In this document: piece by piece, positions 1 through 7,807 of the stretch
Layout of the letters: every line of letters starts with the position of its first letter
Numbering within the stretch: position 1 is the stretch's first letter
Source of the DNA: CAZKBP01 sp964551015
GTDB lineage: Bacteria; Bacteroidota; Bacteroidia; Cytophagales; Microscillaceae
DNA length: 64,000 nucleotides
Assembly (NCBI GenBank): GCA_964551015.1
Contig: CAZKBP010000001.1
Span: forward strand, 496,001-560,000
Reading direction: 5' to 3'
Made by a program: the position numbers and the translations under genes
Notes under the pieces: model-generated
What the model was told of the DNA's origin: nothing
Database searches by the model: none
Seen by the model: the letters and a program-made list of their open reading frames with translations, nothing else

Positions 1-508
1 CGAAGCCGGAGCTGATATCATTGCCCCCTCCGACATGATGGACGGTCGTGTAGGCTACCTACGAGACGAGCTAGATCAAGGGGGCTTTCAAGAGGTTTCG
101 ATCATGGCCTACACCGCCAAATATGCCAGTGCTTTTTACGGCCCTTTCCGTGATGCGCTGGACTCGGCTCCTAAATTCGGCGATAAAAAGACCTACCAGA
201 TGAACCCTGCCAATGCCCGTGAAGCCTTGATAGAAGCAGAACTGGATTACGAAGAAGGTGCAGATTTTATGATGGTCAAGCCTGCCCTCCCCTATTTGGA
301 TGTCATTCAATTGCTGAGCACACGCTTTGATATTCCGATTGCCGCCTATAATGTGAGCGGTGAATACGCTATGGTCAAAGCGGCCGCCCAAAAAGGATGG
401 CTGGATGGTGAAAAAACCATGCAAGAAAGCCTTATGGGCATTAAAAGAGCGGGAGCGGACGTGATCCTGACGTATTTTGCCAAGGAATTTGCGCAAATTC
501 AGGCATAG
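1..508 (+). CDS. hemB: Porphobilinogen synthase (delta-aminolevulinate dehydratase), 3' part
   Basis: This is the C-terminal half of the enzyme that condenses two 5-aminolevulinate molecules to porphobilinogen in cytoplasmic tetrapyrrole synthesis. The reading frame is open from base 2 to the window edge, so the gene begins upstream. The visible part opens with the conserved AGADIIAPSDMMDGRV segment and carries the Schiff-base lysine region MMVKPALPYLD, which are diagnostic for HemB. It ends with the usual GADVILTYFAKE tail. The sulfur cluster 2 kb away makes siroheme from the same pathway, but it lies on the other strand and is not co-transcribed. Identification is firm; only the N-terminus is missing. 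Confidence 0.97.
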   Translation, partial: EAGADIIAPSDMMDGRVGYLRDELDQGGFQEVSIMAYTAKYASAFYGPFRDALDSAPKFGDKKTYQMNPANAREALIEAELDYEEGADFMMVKPALPYLDVIQLLSTRFDIPIAAYNVSGEYAMVKAAAQKGWLDGEKTMQESLMGIKRAGADVILTYFAKEFAQIQA

Positions 509-612
509 ATTAGAACGAACTGTCTTTCTCGAGGGGATTTTTTGCTTCCTTCAAACTTCTTCTTAGTTTAGGGCTTGCAAGATCAATCCCCTTACTCAAA
601 TTACCATCTACC

Positions 613-1200
613 GTGGAAACAATTATTAGTTGGGATCAGGCTTTTTTCCTGTGGCTCAATAGCTTACATACCACTTGGTTGGATCAGCCCATGTTTATCA
701 TCAGCGAAACCAAGACTTGGATTCCTTTCTATCTTTTGCTGATCTTCTGGATGTGGAGGGTTGTTAAATGGAAAATTTGGTTGGTTTTGATTGGAATAGC
801 ATTGGTAATTACTTTTTCTGATGCTTTTACCTCGAGATTCATGAAGCCTTTCTTCGCCCGACCCCGCCCTTCACGTGAGGTTAGCCTCCAAGAGCAAGTA
901 CACACCGTCAATAACTATCGCGGTGGTGCTTACGGCTTTGCCTCTTCCCACGCGGCAAACTCGTTTGGCTTGGCGATGTTTCTTTGGCTGGTTTTCCGTA
1001 AAAATTGGCGATGGGTAAATTTCCTTTGGCTTTGGGCACTTATCGTATCTTATAGTCGCATTTACTTGGGCGTACACTACCCGCTAGATATTCTGGTGGG
1101 AGCCTTCGTAGGCATAACGGGAGCCTACTTCATTTTTCTATTGTATCTTTGGGTGCATGGCTTGATTTATGGAAAGCAGGCATCTCTTCCAAAAAATTGA
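613..1200 (+). CDS. PAP2 superfamily phosphatase, membrane-bound
   Basis: A 195-residue integral membrane protein with about five to six hydrophobic segments. It has the three-part PAP2 acid-phosphatase signature: KPFFARPRPSRE (the KX6RP element), SSHAANSFGLA (a PSGH variant) and SRIYLGVHYPLD (SRX5HX3D). Members dephosphorylate lipid pyrophosphates or phosphates such as undecaprenyl diphosphate, phosphatidic acid or lipid A at the membrane, and the substrate cannot be read from sequence. The frame starts at a GTG whose position gives a normal amphipathic N-terminus. It follows hemB by about 100 bases on the same strand and could be co-transcribed, but no functional link is evident. Confidence 0.88.
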   Translation: METIISWDQAFFLWLNSLHTTWLDQPMFIISETKTWIPFYLLLIFWMWRVVKWKIWLVLIGIALVITFSDAFTSRFMKPFFARPRPSREVSLQEQVHTVNNYRGGAYGFASSHAANSFGLAMFLWLVFRKNWRWVNFLWLWALIVSYSRIYLGVHYPLDILVGAFVGITGAYFIFLLYLWVHGLIYGKQASLPKN

Positions 1201-1628
1201 AACTAAATTCAACTCAATAAAATATTCGAACAAATATTCAGCAATCCTATTGCATTTTTGCTAATATTTCCGTTTATTTATGAATAATAGGATGTTACCT
1301 AAGTAAATAAAGCTTACAAAATCTGAGAGCAAAACTTATCAACCCATTAAATCAGCTTTACAACCGATTTAATTTATAAAGTAGGCCATAAGTTTTCTTC
1401 CACACGATACCCGAAGTCTACGAACCTAACTAATCGTTACCTTTCTACTTATTTACTCCACCTCATTCTATCTGTTGACTTCTTCATTTGAAGACATCTT
1501 GTCTACCGATCTAAGGGCAAGGCGGTACAAAATTCATAAAACCTCAAAAATAAAGGGCATTTGACCTCTTTTGAGGTTTTATTTTTTATAAAAAGAAACT
1601 CAGATACATTGTGTGATTTAGCAAAGAT
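1201..1628. other. Non-coding gap between convergent PAP2 and tspO genes
   Basis: AT-rich stretch without a convincing reading frame on either strand. Apart from the hairpin at 1538-1580 I see no repeat, tRNA-like structure or recognisable motif. Confidence 0.5.
1538..1580. terminator. Putative bidirectional terminator
   Basis: A 12-base perfect inverted repeat (AAAACCTCAAAA at 1538-1549, TTTTGAGGTTTT at 1569-1580) with a 19-base spacer, followed on the plus strand by ATTTTTT. It sits between convergent genes, so it can serve both. The loop is long for an intrinsic terminator. Confidence 0.55.
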
Positions 1629-2102
1629 CTAATTCAAGATAAAAATCGTGTAATTCAAGATCGCCGCAAAACTCACCCAAAGTAAATAAGGAATTAACAA
1701 GCTCGCAGCCCAAGAAGACAAGCGAAAGAAATAGAAAATCGTAATACTTAGTGAAACAAATAAAATCGTGATATCAATTAAACCCAGCAGGGGAGATCGC
1801 AACCCAAAAAAGGCAATCGACCACATGGCGTTAAAGAATAACTGAATTACGAAAAGAATCATGGCCGTCCGCACTGACTGTTTCCGCCAACCTCGCATCC
1901 AAACCAAGCTCACTGAAATCCCCATCATGATATAGAGAAGTATCCACACTGGCGCAAAAAGCCAGTCTGGTGGGGTAAAAGAGGGTTTCTGTAAACTTGG
2001 GTACCAAGTAAGGATAGAGCTACGGGTAGCCAAAGAAGCAATCAAGCCTGCCGTCAGGCAAAAAACCACACCGATAATTAATTTACCGATGTTTTTTTCC
2101 AT
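1629..2102 (-). CDS. tspO: TspO/MBR family tryptophan-rich sensory protein
   Basis: A five-helix membrane protein of the TspO/translocator family, which binds porphyrins and other tetrapyrroles. The family hallmarks are present: WYPSLQKPSFTPPDWLFAPVW between helices 1 and 2, and the downstream NAMWSIAFFGLRSPLLGL segment. I place the start at the ATG giving MEKNIGKLIIG (157 residues, the usual family length). The frame extends further upstream to a TTG at 2147 and an ATG at 2141, which would add a charged tail not expected in the family. Nearby hemB and siroheme genes give a loose tetrapyrrole context, but tspO is separated from both. Confidence 0.9.
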   Translation of the reverse strand: MEKNIGKLIIGVVFCLTAGLIASLATRSSILTWYPSLQKPSFTPPDWLFAPVWILLYIMMGISVSLVWMRGWRKQSVRTAMILFVIQLFFNAMWSIAFFGLRSPLLGLIDITILFVSLSITIFYFFRLSSWAASLLIPYLLWVSFAAILNYTIFILN

Positions 2103-2295
2103 CTTTTTCCGACCGATCCGCTGCTTGGTTTCAGTGGGCATACTCAACGTCTAATTTTAGGTAGTTTGAATGATTTGCAATTTAAAAATTGCATCAGAAA
2201 AAGAGAAGCATCCCTTAATTTAGCTTAACTCTCTTGTAATTATCCATATAAACCAAGCAAATATAATGACAAGAATGCGGAGATGATTTGTTTTT

Positions 2296-2320
2296 GGTGG
2301 CTGATGGCTGATTTCTTGAG
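2296..2320. repeat. Short 7-base-period array
   Basis: Degenerate heptamers such as GGTGGCT and GATGGCT follow each other at exact 7-base spacing and run up to the stop codon of the gene ending at 2322. It is one of the shortest members of the array family found across this window. Confidence 0.45.
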
Positions 2321-2321
2321 T

Positions 2322-2573
2322 TTAGTTTCTGCTTAAATAAATCCAAAGCTTATTCACGTGTGGTTTGATGTTGATCTCACGAGGCGCGTAACCACGCGAA
2401 GCAACATACAACTTGTCGATATACGGAGGTAAAGCCAGCTTGAATTGACCTTTTGTATCGGTTTGAATTAATTGCTCGTATATTTCTCCATCTCTCTCGA
2501 ACCAGTAAAGAATAGGACTGTATAGAGGCTCCAGACTACTAATGCAAATAACGTGACCTGAGATTGTTTTCAT
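2322..2573 (-). CDS. Small hypothetical protein, carboxypeptidase-regulatory-like
   Basis: An 83-residue cytoplasmic-looking protein without signal peptide or membrane segment. It begins MKTISGHVICISSLEPL and contains TDTKGQFKLALPPYIDKLYVASRGYAPREI. That pattern (a 'G-V' strand, a 'D-KG-F-L' turn, then '-L-vs--GY---') resembles the small beta-sandwich CarboxypepD_reg-like domain that Bacteroidota often attach to TonB receptors. Here it stands alone and is short. Function is unknown. It lies between tspO and the sulfur operon on the same strand but is separated from cysH by 331 bases, so it is probably an independent unit. Confidence 0.6.
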   Translation of the reverse strand: MKTISGHVICISSLEPLYSPILYWFERDGEIYEQLIQTDTKGQFKLALPPYIDKLYVASRGYAPREINIKPHVNKLWIYLSRN

Positions 2574-2904
2574 AACTCATTGAAGAAGATTGATAATTAA
2601 GTGTTGGTACGTATTTGGTACCAAAAATGCCTCACTCATCTCTCCTTCCCTTCGTTTGAACTCAGCCACAAAGCTATATCTTAGCCTTCACTGCTTGAAA
2701 TATACCCTGATTATTACTCCGCCAAATAAGCTAAGTTTAATACAGGTCAAATGCGTAATCAATCTCTGGTACTTTATCGCCGCGCCTCAAAAGGTTCTCG
2801 AGGCAAATCTCGGTAGCAGGTGCGCTTTTCAGAAAAAAATATTACAAGCTCTTGAAAAGTATCCCAAGAGATAAAAATACAAAACTCCTTGTGTTCAAAT
2901 CTGC
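2574..2904. other. Non-coding gap downstream of the sulfur operon
   Basis: No supported gene. A 94-codon plus-strand frame (2590-2874) has unnatural composition and no recognisable motif. A small inverted repeat (GCCTC/GAGGC around 2787-2807) is too weak to call. No clear terminator for the minus-strand operon was found. Confidence 0.4.
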
Positions 2905-3585
2905 TCAGTCGTGCAGGCCGCATTCATTTTTGGCCTGACCCTGCCAACGTCCGCTTCTTTTGCTTCCCTTCACGGTACAATATTTACAGCCAACAGATTC
3001 GTAACCCAAGGGCTTAAGTGGATGCACAGGAAGTTGATGGTCTCTAAGATATGCTTCTATTTCTTGCGCTTCTACATCAATAATGGGGTAAAATTTGAGC
3101 ATATCTCCTTTTTCTTCAAAAATCGGGAGCGATTCTCTTCGCTCGCTTTGCCAAGCCATCAACCCTGAAATCCAAACGTGATGTCGTTTTTTGATTTCTG
3201 CCAAAGGCTCTACCTTGTTGACCGTACAACAAAGATCAGGATGACTCTCCCAGAGTTTCTCCTGCACGGACATTTCATATTTCCAATGCGCTCCTTGCAC
3301 ATCTACGACTTCGAGATCAAGTAGCTTTTGTAGTTTGTTTTTGTAAAGAATGGTTTCCTGAAAATGAAAACGCGTATCGATGAAATGCACTGGAAGCTGT
3401 AAATTTTGCTTAGCAAATAGGTGCAATAAATAAACCGCTGTCGTACCAAAAGAGGAAGTCAACAGAATTTCTTCCTTAGGAAAATCTAGAAACAAAGAAA
3501 CGATACGCTTTTCAGGAGAAAGCGATCGATATTGTTCGTTTAAGTCAGGAAGACTCGAGATCATGGGTGTACTCACAATGGTCAT
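2905..3585 (-). CDS. cysH: Adenylyl-sulfate/phosphoadenylyl-sulfate reductase, iron-sulfur type
   Basis: Reduces activated sulfate (APS or PAPS) to sulfite with thioredoxin, the step before sulfite reductase. The 226-residue protein has the PP-loop-like TSSFGTTA (about 43-50), a CC pair at 119-120 within LCCTVNKVEPL, a CxxC at 200-203, and the C-terminal catalytic ECGLH (Cys222). The CC plus CxxC set is the [4Fe-4S] ligand pattern of bacterial APS reductases and is absent from E. coli-type PAPS reductase, so APS is the likelier substrate. It is the last gene of the nirA-cobA-met8-cysH series, 33 bases after its neighbour. No ATP sulfurylase gene lies nearby. Confidence 0.93.
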   Translation of the reverse strand: MTIVSTPMISSLPDLNEQYRSLSPEKRIVSLFLDFPKEEILLTSSFGTTAVYLLHLFAKQNLQLPVHFIDTRFHFQETILYKNKLQKLLDLEVVDVQGAHWKYEMSVQEKLWESHPDLCCTVNKVEPLAEIKKRHHVWISGLMAWQSERRESLPIFEEKGDMLKFYPIIDVEAQEIEAYLRDHQLPVHPLKPLGYESVGCKYCTVKGSKRSGRWQGQAKNECGLHD

Positions 3586-3618
3586 AGGTTAAAGAGGTGA
3601 TAATATGGATTAATGATT

Positions 3619-4209
3619 TTATTTTTTTCGGGCAAATACCTGCTCGGTCAATTCGTTCAAAGCCTTGACTTTGGCCTCAAAATCTCCCTTCAACTGAGCC
3701 CGATATGCATAGAGATTGTCTAAAAGTGTCTGGGTATTTTCTGGGAATAACTGCTCAAAAAACTCTCTCAATCGCTTCGCCAGCGTGGGCGATTTGCCAT
3801 TGGTAGAAATGCCAATTTTCAAATCTCCTTTTTGAATCACTGACCCCAGATAAAAATCACAGAGATGCGGTGTATCGGCCACATTGGTCAATAAATTCCG
3901 CTCGCGTGTTTCCCTGCGAATTTCCTCGTGCAGTTGTGGCTGATCCGTTGCCAAAACTACCACATCCTTGCCCTCCAAATCCGACCACTCAAAGCGACGA
4001 TGGACTAATTGTACCGAAGGATGCTTGGCTGCCAATTCTCTCACCTCTTCTCGGATCAGATCGGCCACCAGCGTGATGGGAGCTTCGGGGCTATTTTTCA
4101 GGAGTGCACTTAGCTTCTCGAGCCCCACGTTCCCTCCTCCGACCACCAAGGTCTGGAGGTTTTCAAGCTTCAAAAAAATTGGAAATAAGCGATTGCCTGT
4201 GTTTGTCAT
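3619..4209 (-). CDS. Precorrin-2 dehydrogenase / siroheme synthase N-terminal domain protein
   Basis: A 196-residue stand-alone version of the CysG N-terminal (Met8-like) domain, which oxidises precorrin-2 to sirohydrochlorin with NAD and may also insert iron to give siroheme. The N-terminus has FPIFLKLENLQTLVVGGGNVG, with the GGGNVG nucleotide-binding loop near residues 24-29. This is followed by STNGKSPTLAKRLREFFEQ, a conserved family element. It sits between the uroporphyrinogen methyltransferase gene and cysH, consistent with supplying siroheme to the reductase upstream in the operon. A heptamer array touches its start codon. Confidence 0.92.
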   Translation of the reverse strand: MTNTGNRLFPIFLKLENLQTLVVGGGNVGLEKLSALLKNSPEAPITLVADLIREEVRELAAKHPSVQLVHRRFEWSDLEGKDVVVLATDQPQLHEEIRRETRERNLLTNVADTPHLCDFYLGSVIQKGDLKIGISTNGKSPTLAKRLREFFEQLFPENTQTLLDNLYAYRAQLKGDFEAKVKALNELTEQVFARKK

Positions 4210-4325
4210 GAGTTGTGTGTTGTGGGTTATGGGTTATGCGTCTCTTTTTTGGAGTCTTTCTCATCCCTCAAATTTTGAGAGGAGAAAATGCTCGCAACTA
4301 GAAACACACAACCCACAACTAATTC
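4208..4325. repeat. Inverted pair of 7-base-period arrays inside the sulfur operon
   Basis: Left arm (4208-4240, read on the minus strand) repeats CATAACC twice and then CACAAC-type heptamers up to the ATG at 4209. Right arm (4291-4325, plus strand) runs CTCGCAA, CTAGAAA, CACACAA, CCCACAA into the stop codon of the preceding gene. The arms are partly complementary and could fold in the mRNA between two operon genes. Confidence 0.6.
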
Positions 4326-5118
4326 ATGCGATAAATCGAGTTTGTTCTTCATAAGTTGCGATCAATTCTCGGTGGATATAGGCGCTTTGTCTCTGAAATT
4401 CCGGGTGCGTCTGTACCACTTCTCCGATTATAATCACCGCGGGAGCACCGATTTTTTCCTTTTCGGCCAAGGCTTGGATGGTATTGATCGTGCCGATTAC
4501 GCGTTGCTCGTTTTCCAGGCTCCCGTTGCGAATGATGGCGACACCCGTATGCCCTTTTTGATTTTGCTGGAAAATTTCCGTAATCTCGGCCAATTTTCGC
4601 GTACCCATCAGGATAATGACCGTTGCGGTAGATTGCGCGGCCAGAGCTACATCTTGTGAAATTTGCCCCGTCCGAGTCGTGCCCGTGATTACCCAAAAGC
4701 TTTCGCTCAGTCCTCGCTTAGTGAGTGGAATTTGCTGTAAAGCAGGTACAGAAACCGCACTGCTAATGCCCGGCACGATGCTCACTTCTATGCCAAAAGA
4801 CTGGGCATACTCCAGCTCTTCGTGGCCTCGCCCAAAGACAAAGGGATCGCCTCCCTTCAGGCGCACCACGTGCCCGTGTGTGAAGGCATATTTTACGATC
4901 AGGCGGTTAATTTCTTCCTGAGGAAATTTATGCTGACCAGCTCTTTTACCCACAAAAATCTTTTCACAATGCTCAGGGGCATAATTCAAGAGTTCAGAAT
5001 TTACCAAAGCATCATAAAGGATTACATCCGCTTTTTCCAAAGTACGCAGGGCTTTGAGGGTAACCAATTCGGGGTCGCCAGGGCCTGCGCCCACCAGACT
5101 GAGATGAGGCTTAGCCAT
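4324..5118 (-). CDS. cobA: Uroporphyrinogen-III C-methyltransferase (SUMT)
   Basis: Adds two methyl groups from S-adenosylmethionine to uroporphyrinogen III, giving precorrin-2 for siroheme. The 264-residue protein has the family signatures LVGAGPGDPELVTLKALR at the N-terminus and VVRLKGGDPFVFGRGHEE near residue 85, plus the GISSA and PLTKRG elements. It is the single-domain form; the dehydrogenase domain found fused in enterobacterial CysG is the separate gene next door. Its start overlaps the last 8 bases of the sulfite reductase gene, indicating translational coupling in the operon. Confidence 0.95.
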   Translation of the reverse strand: MAKPHLSLVGAGPGDPELVTLKALRTLEKADVILYDALVNSELLNYAPEHCEKIFVGKRAGQHKFPQEEINRLIVKYAFTHGHVVRLKGGDPFVFGRGHEELEYAQSFGIEVSIVPGISSAVSVPALQQIPLTKRGLSESFWVITGTTRTGQISQDVALAAQSTATVIILMGTRKLAEITEIFQQNQKGHTGVAIIRNGSLENEQRVIGTINTIQALAEKEKIGAPAVIIIGEVVQTHPEFQRQSAYIHRELIATYEEQTRFIA

Positions 5119-7240
5119 GACTCACCTCCTCTCCTGCTGTATTCTGTAACTGATCTGCACGATATTTTTTGACTTGATCTACAAAATGCTTGGCTTGGCT
5201 AACATACATTTTGGCAAATGCCGGCTGTGGTTCTTCTTGGTTAATTTGTAAAACCTGCTCCTCAAAGGTCTCGGTCTGTACAAAATCCTTTGCTTGAAAA
5301 TATTGATCAAAAGCCCTGATAATCTGCGCCTGCGTGTTGGTTTTAGCTTTGGTATCTAGTAATAAAGCCTTAGCTCCATTCACAAAAACACTGTAAGCGT
5401 GGTAGATCGCGTCCGCGTATTGTTCCTGTGCCAGTGCTTCCAAGGCCCAATCATATTTCTCTTCTGTTTCGTAAATCAGGGTGGCTACCAAATCAATGAT
5501 CACACCAGCACATTCACCTACTGCTTTTTGGATTTCAAATTCATCCTGATGCCCCCAGTCGCGGTAGTCCTTGGCTTGCAGGGTTTCGAGATTGGTGAGC
5601 GGTTTGAGTAGGTGATAAAAATACATTTTGCCCTGACGTTGATAATAATCGGCGTAGTATTCACCTGCTTGCGCATTTTCTTCATAATCTTGGAGCAGCC
5701 AGCGCAGCACTTCGGGGCCACGCTTGCTCGGCACTTTAATCACCTTATCAGCAATCGTACCCGCACCGTTTTGTCCAACGCTTCCACCCAATAGCACTTG
5801 CAGAGCGGGTAAAATCAATTTCCCATTTTTGAGTGAGCTTCCGTGAAAACCAATGGTCGCTATGCCGTGCTGACCACAGGAGTTGGGGCAACCACTGATT
5901 TTGATTTTGATGTTTCGGTCAAAAATCAAGTCAGGATATTCCTGACGAATGACGCGTTCCAATTCCTGAGCAATGCCCGTACTGCTAGAAATGCCCAAAT
6001 TACAAGTATCTGTGCCCGGACAGGCGGTAATATCGGCCGTACTGTCAAAGCCAGGTTCGCCCAGTCCCAGTTGATCTAATGCGTAAAATAAGGAAGGCAA
6101 AGCCTCGGGACGAACAAAACGCAGGGCATAGCCTTGATTGATCGTTACCCGAATATCATCAGCGGCGTGCGCTCGGACAATTTTGGCAAAAGCACGAGCC
6201 GTATCAGAAGACAGATTCCCTAGGGGAAGTTTGATGCGCACCCCAAAGAAGCCTTTTTGCTTCTGCTCAAAGATATTGGCGCGCAGCCAATTTTGGTATT
6301 TTTTCGTGTCTTGGATTTCTACTTCGGGGTAGGTTTGATTGGCTGGAAGTGGCTCGGCTTGGGGAACAATGTCTCGCTTGATCTGGTAAGATTTGGATTT
6401 AAGGGCTGTCCATTCTTGCTGGATCAAAGCCAGGACTTTTTCCAAACCCAAATCTTTCAGCAGGAATTTAAAGCGCGCTTTTTGGCGACGATTTCGCTCT
6501 CCGTAACGATCAAAAACCCGTAGCATAGCTTCCGTAAAGGGAATCAATTGATCCTCCTCCAAAAATTCATAAGCAGTTTCGGCCAATTGTGGAATGGCTC
6601 CCAGACCGCCTCCGATCACGACTTTAAAGCCTCTCTGCTCCTGCCCTGCCACGGTACGGACTTTGGGAATCAAGCCCATGTCGTGGATAAAGGTAAACGC
6701 TGAGTCTTCTTCATTGGCCGAGAAGGCAATTTTAAATTTGCGCCCCATCTCCTGACAAACTGGATTACGTAAGAAATACTCGAACATCTCGTAAGCATAG
6801 GGCGAAACGTCAAAAGGTTCTTGGGGATCAACGCCCGCCGTTTCGGAAGCGGTGATGTTGCGGACAGTGTTGCCACAGGCTTCTCGCAGGGTAATCTTGC
6901 TCTCTTCTAATTTGGCCCAAAGCTCAGGGGTACGATCCAAGCTCACGTAGTGAATCTGAATGTCCTGACGCGTGGTGGCGTGCAAGGTTCGGCTGGCGTA
7001 CTCGTCGGAAATGTCAGCAATTTTGATGAGTTGCTCCGTGGTCATCCGGCCAAAGGGAATCTTGATGCGCACCATTTGTACGCCGGGTTGTCGCTGCCCG
7101 TAGACACCCCGGGCGAGGCGGAGGCTACGGAATTTTTCTTCGTCGATGTTGCCTTCGCGGAAGAGTCGGATTTTTTTCTCCAACTCTAGGATGTCTCGTT
7201 CCACGATAGGGTTTTCTAATTCGGTTCGGAAGCTTTGCAT
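5111..7240 (-). CDS. Ferredoxin-type sulfite (nitrite) reductase with HEPN-like C-terminal domain
   Basis: A siroheme-[4Fe-4S] reductase of 709 residues. It has two NIR_SIR ferredoxin-like half domains and two NIR_SIR cores, with cluster ligands C407 and C413 (ACPGTDTC) and C451 and C455 (GCPNSC). Operon partners cysH, SUMT and the precorrin-2 dehydrogenase argue for sulfite reduction to sulfide. The fold alone does not exclude nitrite. Residues from about 575 to the end form an extra all-helical segment resembling HEPN domains, which I recall as common in Bacteroidota versions of this enzyme. Expression is probably controlled by the upstream double-terminator leader. Confidence 0.92.
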   Translation of the reverse strand: MQSFRTELENPIVERDILELEKKIRLFREGNIDEEKFRSLRLARGVYGQRQPGVQMVRIKIPFGRMTTEQLIKIADISDEYASRTLHATTRQDIQIHYVSLDRTPELWAKLEESKITLREACGNTVRNITASETAGVDPQEPFDVSPYAYEMFEYFLRNPVCQEMGRKFKIAFSANEEDSAFTFIHDMGLIPKVRTVAGQEQRGFKVVIGGGLGAIPQLAETAYEFLEEDQLIPFTEAMLRVFDRYGERNRRQKARFKFLLKDLGLEKVLALIQQEWTALKSKSYQIKRDIVPQAEPLPANQTYPEVEIQDTKKYQNWLRANIFEQKQKGFFGVRIKLPLGNLSSDTARAFAKIVRAHAADDIRVTINQGYALRFVRPEALPSLFYALDQLGLGEPGFDSTADITACPGTDTCNLGISSSTGIAQELERVIRQEYPDLIFDRNIKIKISGCPNSCGQHGIATIGFHGSSLKNGKLILPALQVLLGGSVGQNGAGTIADKVIKVPSKRGPEVLRWLLQDYEENAQAGEYYADYYQRQGKMYFYHLLKPLTNLETLQAKDYRDWGHQDEFEIQKAVGECAGVIIDLVATLIYETEEKYDWALEALAQEQYADAIYHAYSVFVNGAKALLLDTKAKTNTQAQIIRAFDQYFQAKDFVQTETFEEQVLQINQEEPQPAFAKMYVSQAKHFVDQVKKYRADQLQNTAGEEVSHG

Positions 7241-7272
7241 TCTTGGGTCTTTGGTATAAGGATTGAAAAATG

Positions 7273-7304
7273 AAAAAACCTTTCACTGAAAGCGGAAAGG
7301 TTTT
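7273..7304 (-). terminator. Leader terminator 2 of the sulfur operon
   Basis: On the minus strand, a 10-bp stem (AAAACCTTTC with GAAAGGTTTT) around a 10-base loop is followed by a run of U. It lies about 33 bases before the sulfite reductase start codon, inside the transcribed leader, so it should act as an attenuator. Confidence 0.75.
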
Positions 7305-7337
7305 GGCTAAAGCTGGGCGAACCAGAGCTTGGGGTAC

Positions 7338-7365
7338 AAAAAAACCTTTCCTGCGTGGGAAAGGT
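7338..7365 (-). terminator. Leader terminator 1 of the sulfur operon
   Basis: On the minus strand, an 8-bp perfect stem (ACCTTTCC with GGAAAGGT) around a 6-base loop is followed by seven U. It uses nearly the same stem sequence as terminator 2, about 60 bases further upstream. Confidence 0.75.
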
Positions 7366-7390
7366 CTGATTTATATTTTATGAATTTAAT

Positions 7391-7453
7391 TCAAGTTTGG
7401 ACATACATCAGCCTTTCCCGAAGTGGGGACAACACCAAAACCAGCAAGCGCAT
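7391..7453 (-). CDS. Possible 20-codon leader peptide
   Basis: A short frame starts at the ATG at 7453 and ends with TGA at 7391, encoding MRLLVLVLSPLRERLMYVQT. It precedes both leader terminators and overlaps the GGGAAAGG segment that can pair with terminator arms. It is rich in leucine codons and contains no cysteine. No ribosome-binding site is evident, so translation is uncertain. Confidence 0.25.
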   Translation of the reverse strand: MRLLVLVLSPLRERLMYVQT

Positions 7454-7460
7454 CGCTTAG

Positions 7461-7807
7461 AAGCGGCAGTTTTTTGATCGTGGAGATATGTACTGATATA
7501 GTTCATACAAAAATGTGGGATGGTTTTTGGAGATTTACTCCTTAGCGCATCTGCGAACAAAGCAATGGAATTCTATTCTTTTTCACAAGTCTTAAGTCTT
7601 ATAGATTTGTTAATAAGTGCAAAAAACTTAGATGAAGTCAATTATCCAGCAATAAATTAATAAAAATCCCGGCGTGAGGGATCAAATTTGGAGATCGTTT
7701 TCGGAACCTCAGATTGCTTTGCTAATTTGCACGAAGAGTATACTGCTACTTTTCCTTGATCCAACGAGGCGAGGCTGATCTTCGTAATACGTGTAGAGCT
7801 TATCCCA
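7461..7807. other. Intergenic region between divergent transcription units
   Basis: Should hold the promoters for the sulfur operon (minus) and the DUF2339 gene (plus). I found no clear TTTG/TAnnTTTG pair in either direction and no other structure. Confidence 0.4.

Larger units (their letters stand above)
7273..7460 (-). promoter_or_regulatory. Candidate attenuator or riboswitch leader of the sulfur operon
   Basis: Read on the minus strand, the leader has alternative hairpins sharing one arm (CGCTT/AAGCG/CGCTT near 7446-7463). It then has GGGAAAGG at 7419-7412, then the two terminators. GGGAAAGG is the exact complement of CCTTTCCC in the 5' arm of terminator 1, and seven of its bases match the 5' arm of terminator 2. 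The layout therefore offers a built-in antiterminator. It does not match the SAM-I, TPP or cobalamin consensus as I know them. Confidence 0.55.

Noticed and set aside
71..496. 141-codon minus-strand frame opposite hemB
   Set aside because: It is the complement of a well-supported conserved gene in a codon-shadow frame.
2590..2874. 94-codon plus-strand frame between cysH and the small hypothetical gene
   Set aside because: Composition and residue order look random, with no ribosome-binding site, family pattern or neighbour support.
7261..7500. SAM-I, TPP or cobalamin riboswitch
   Set aside because: The leader lacks the conserved core sequences of these classes, although its double terminator suggests regulation.
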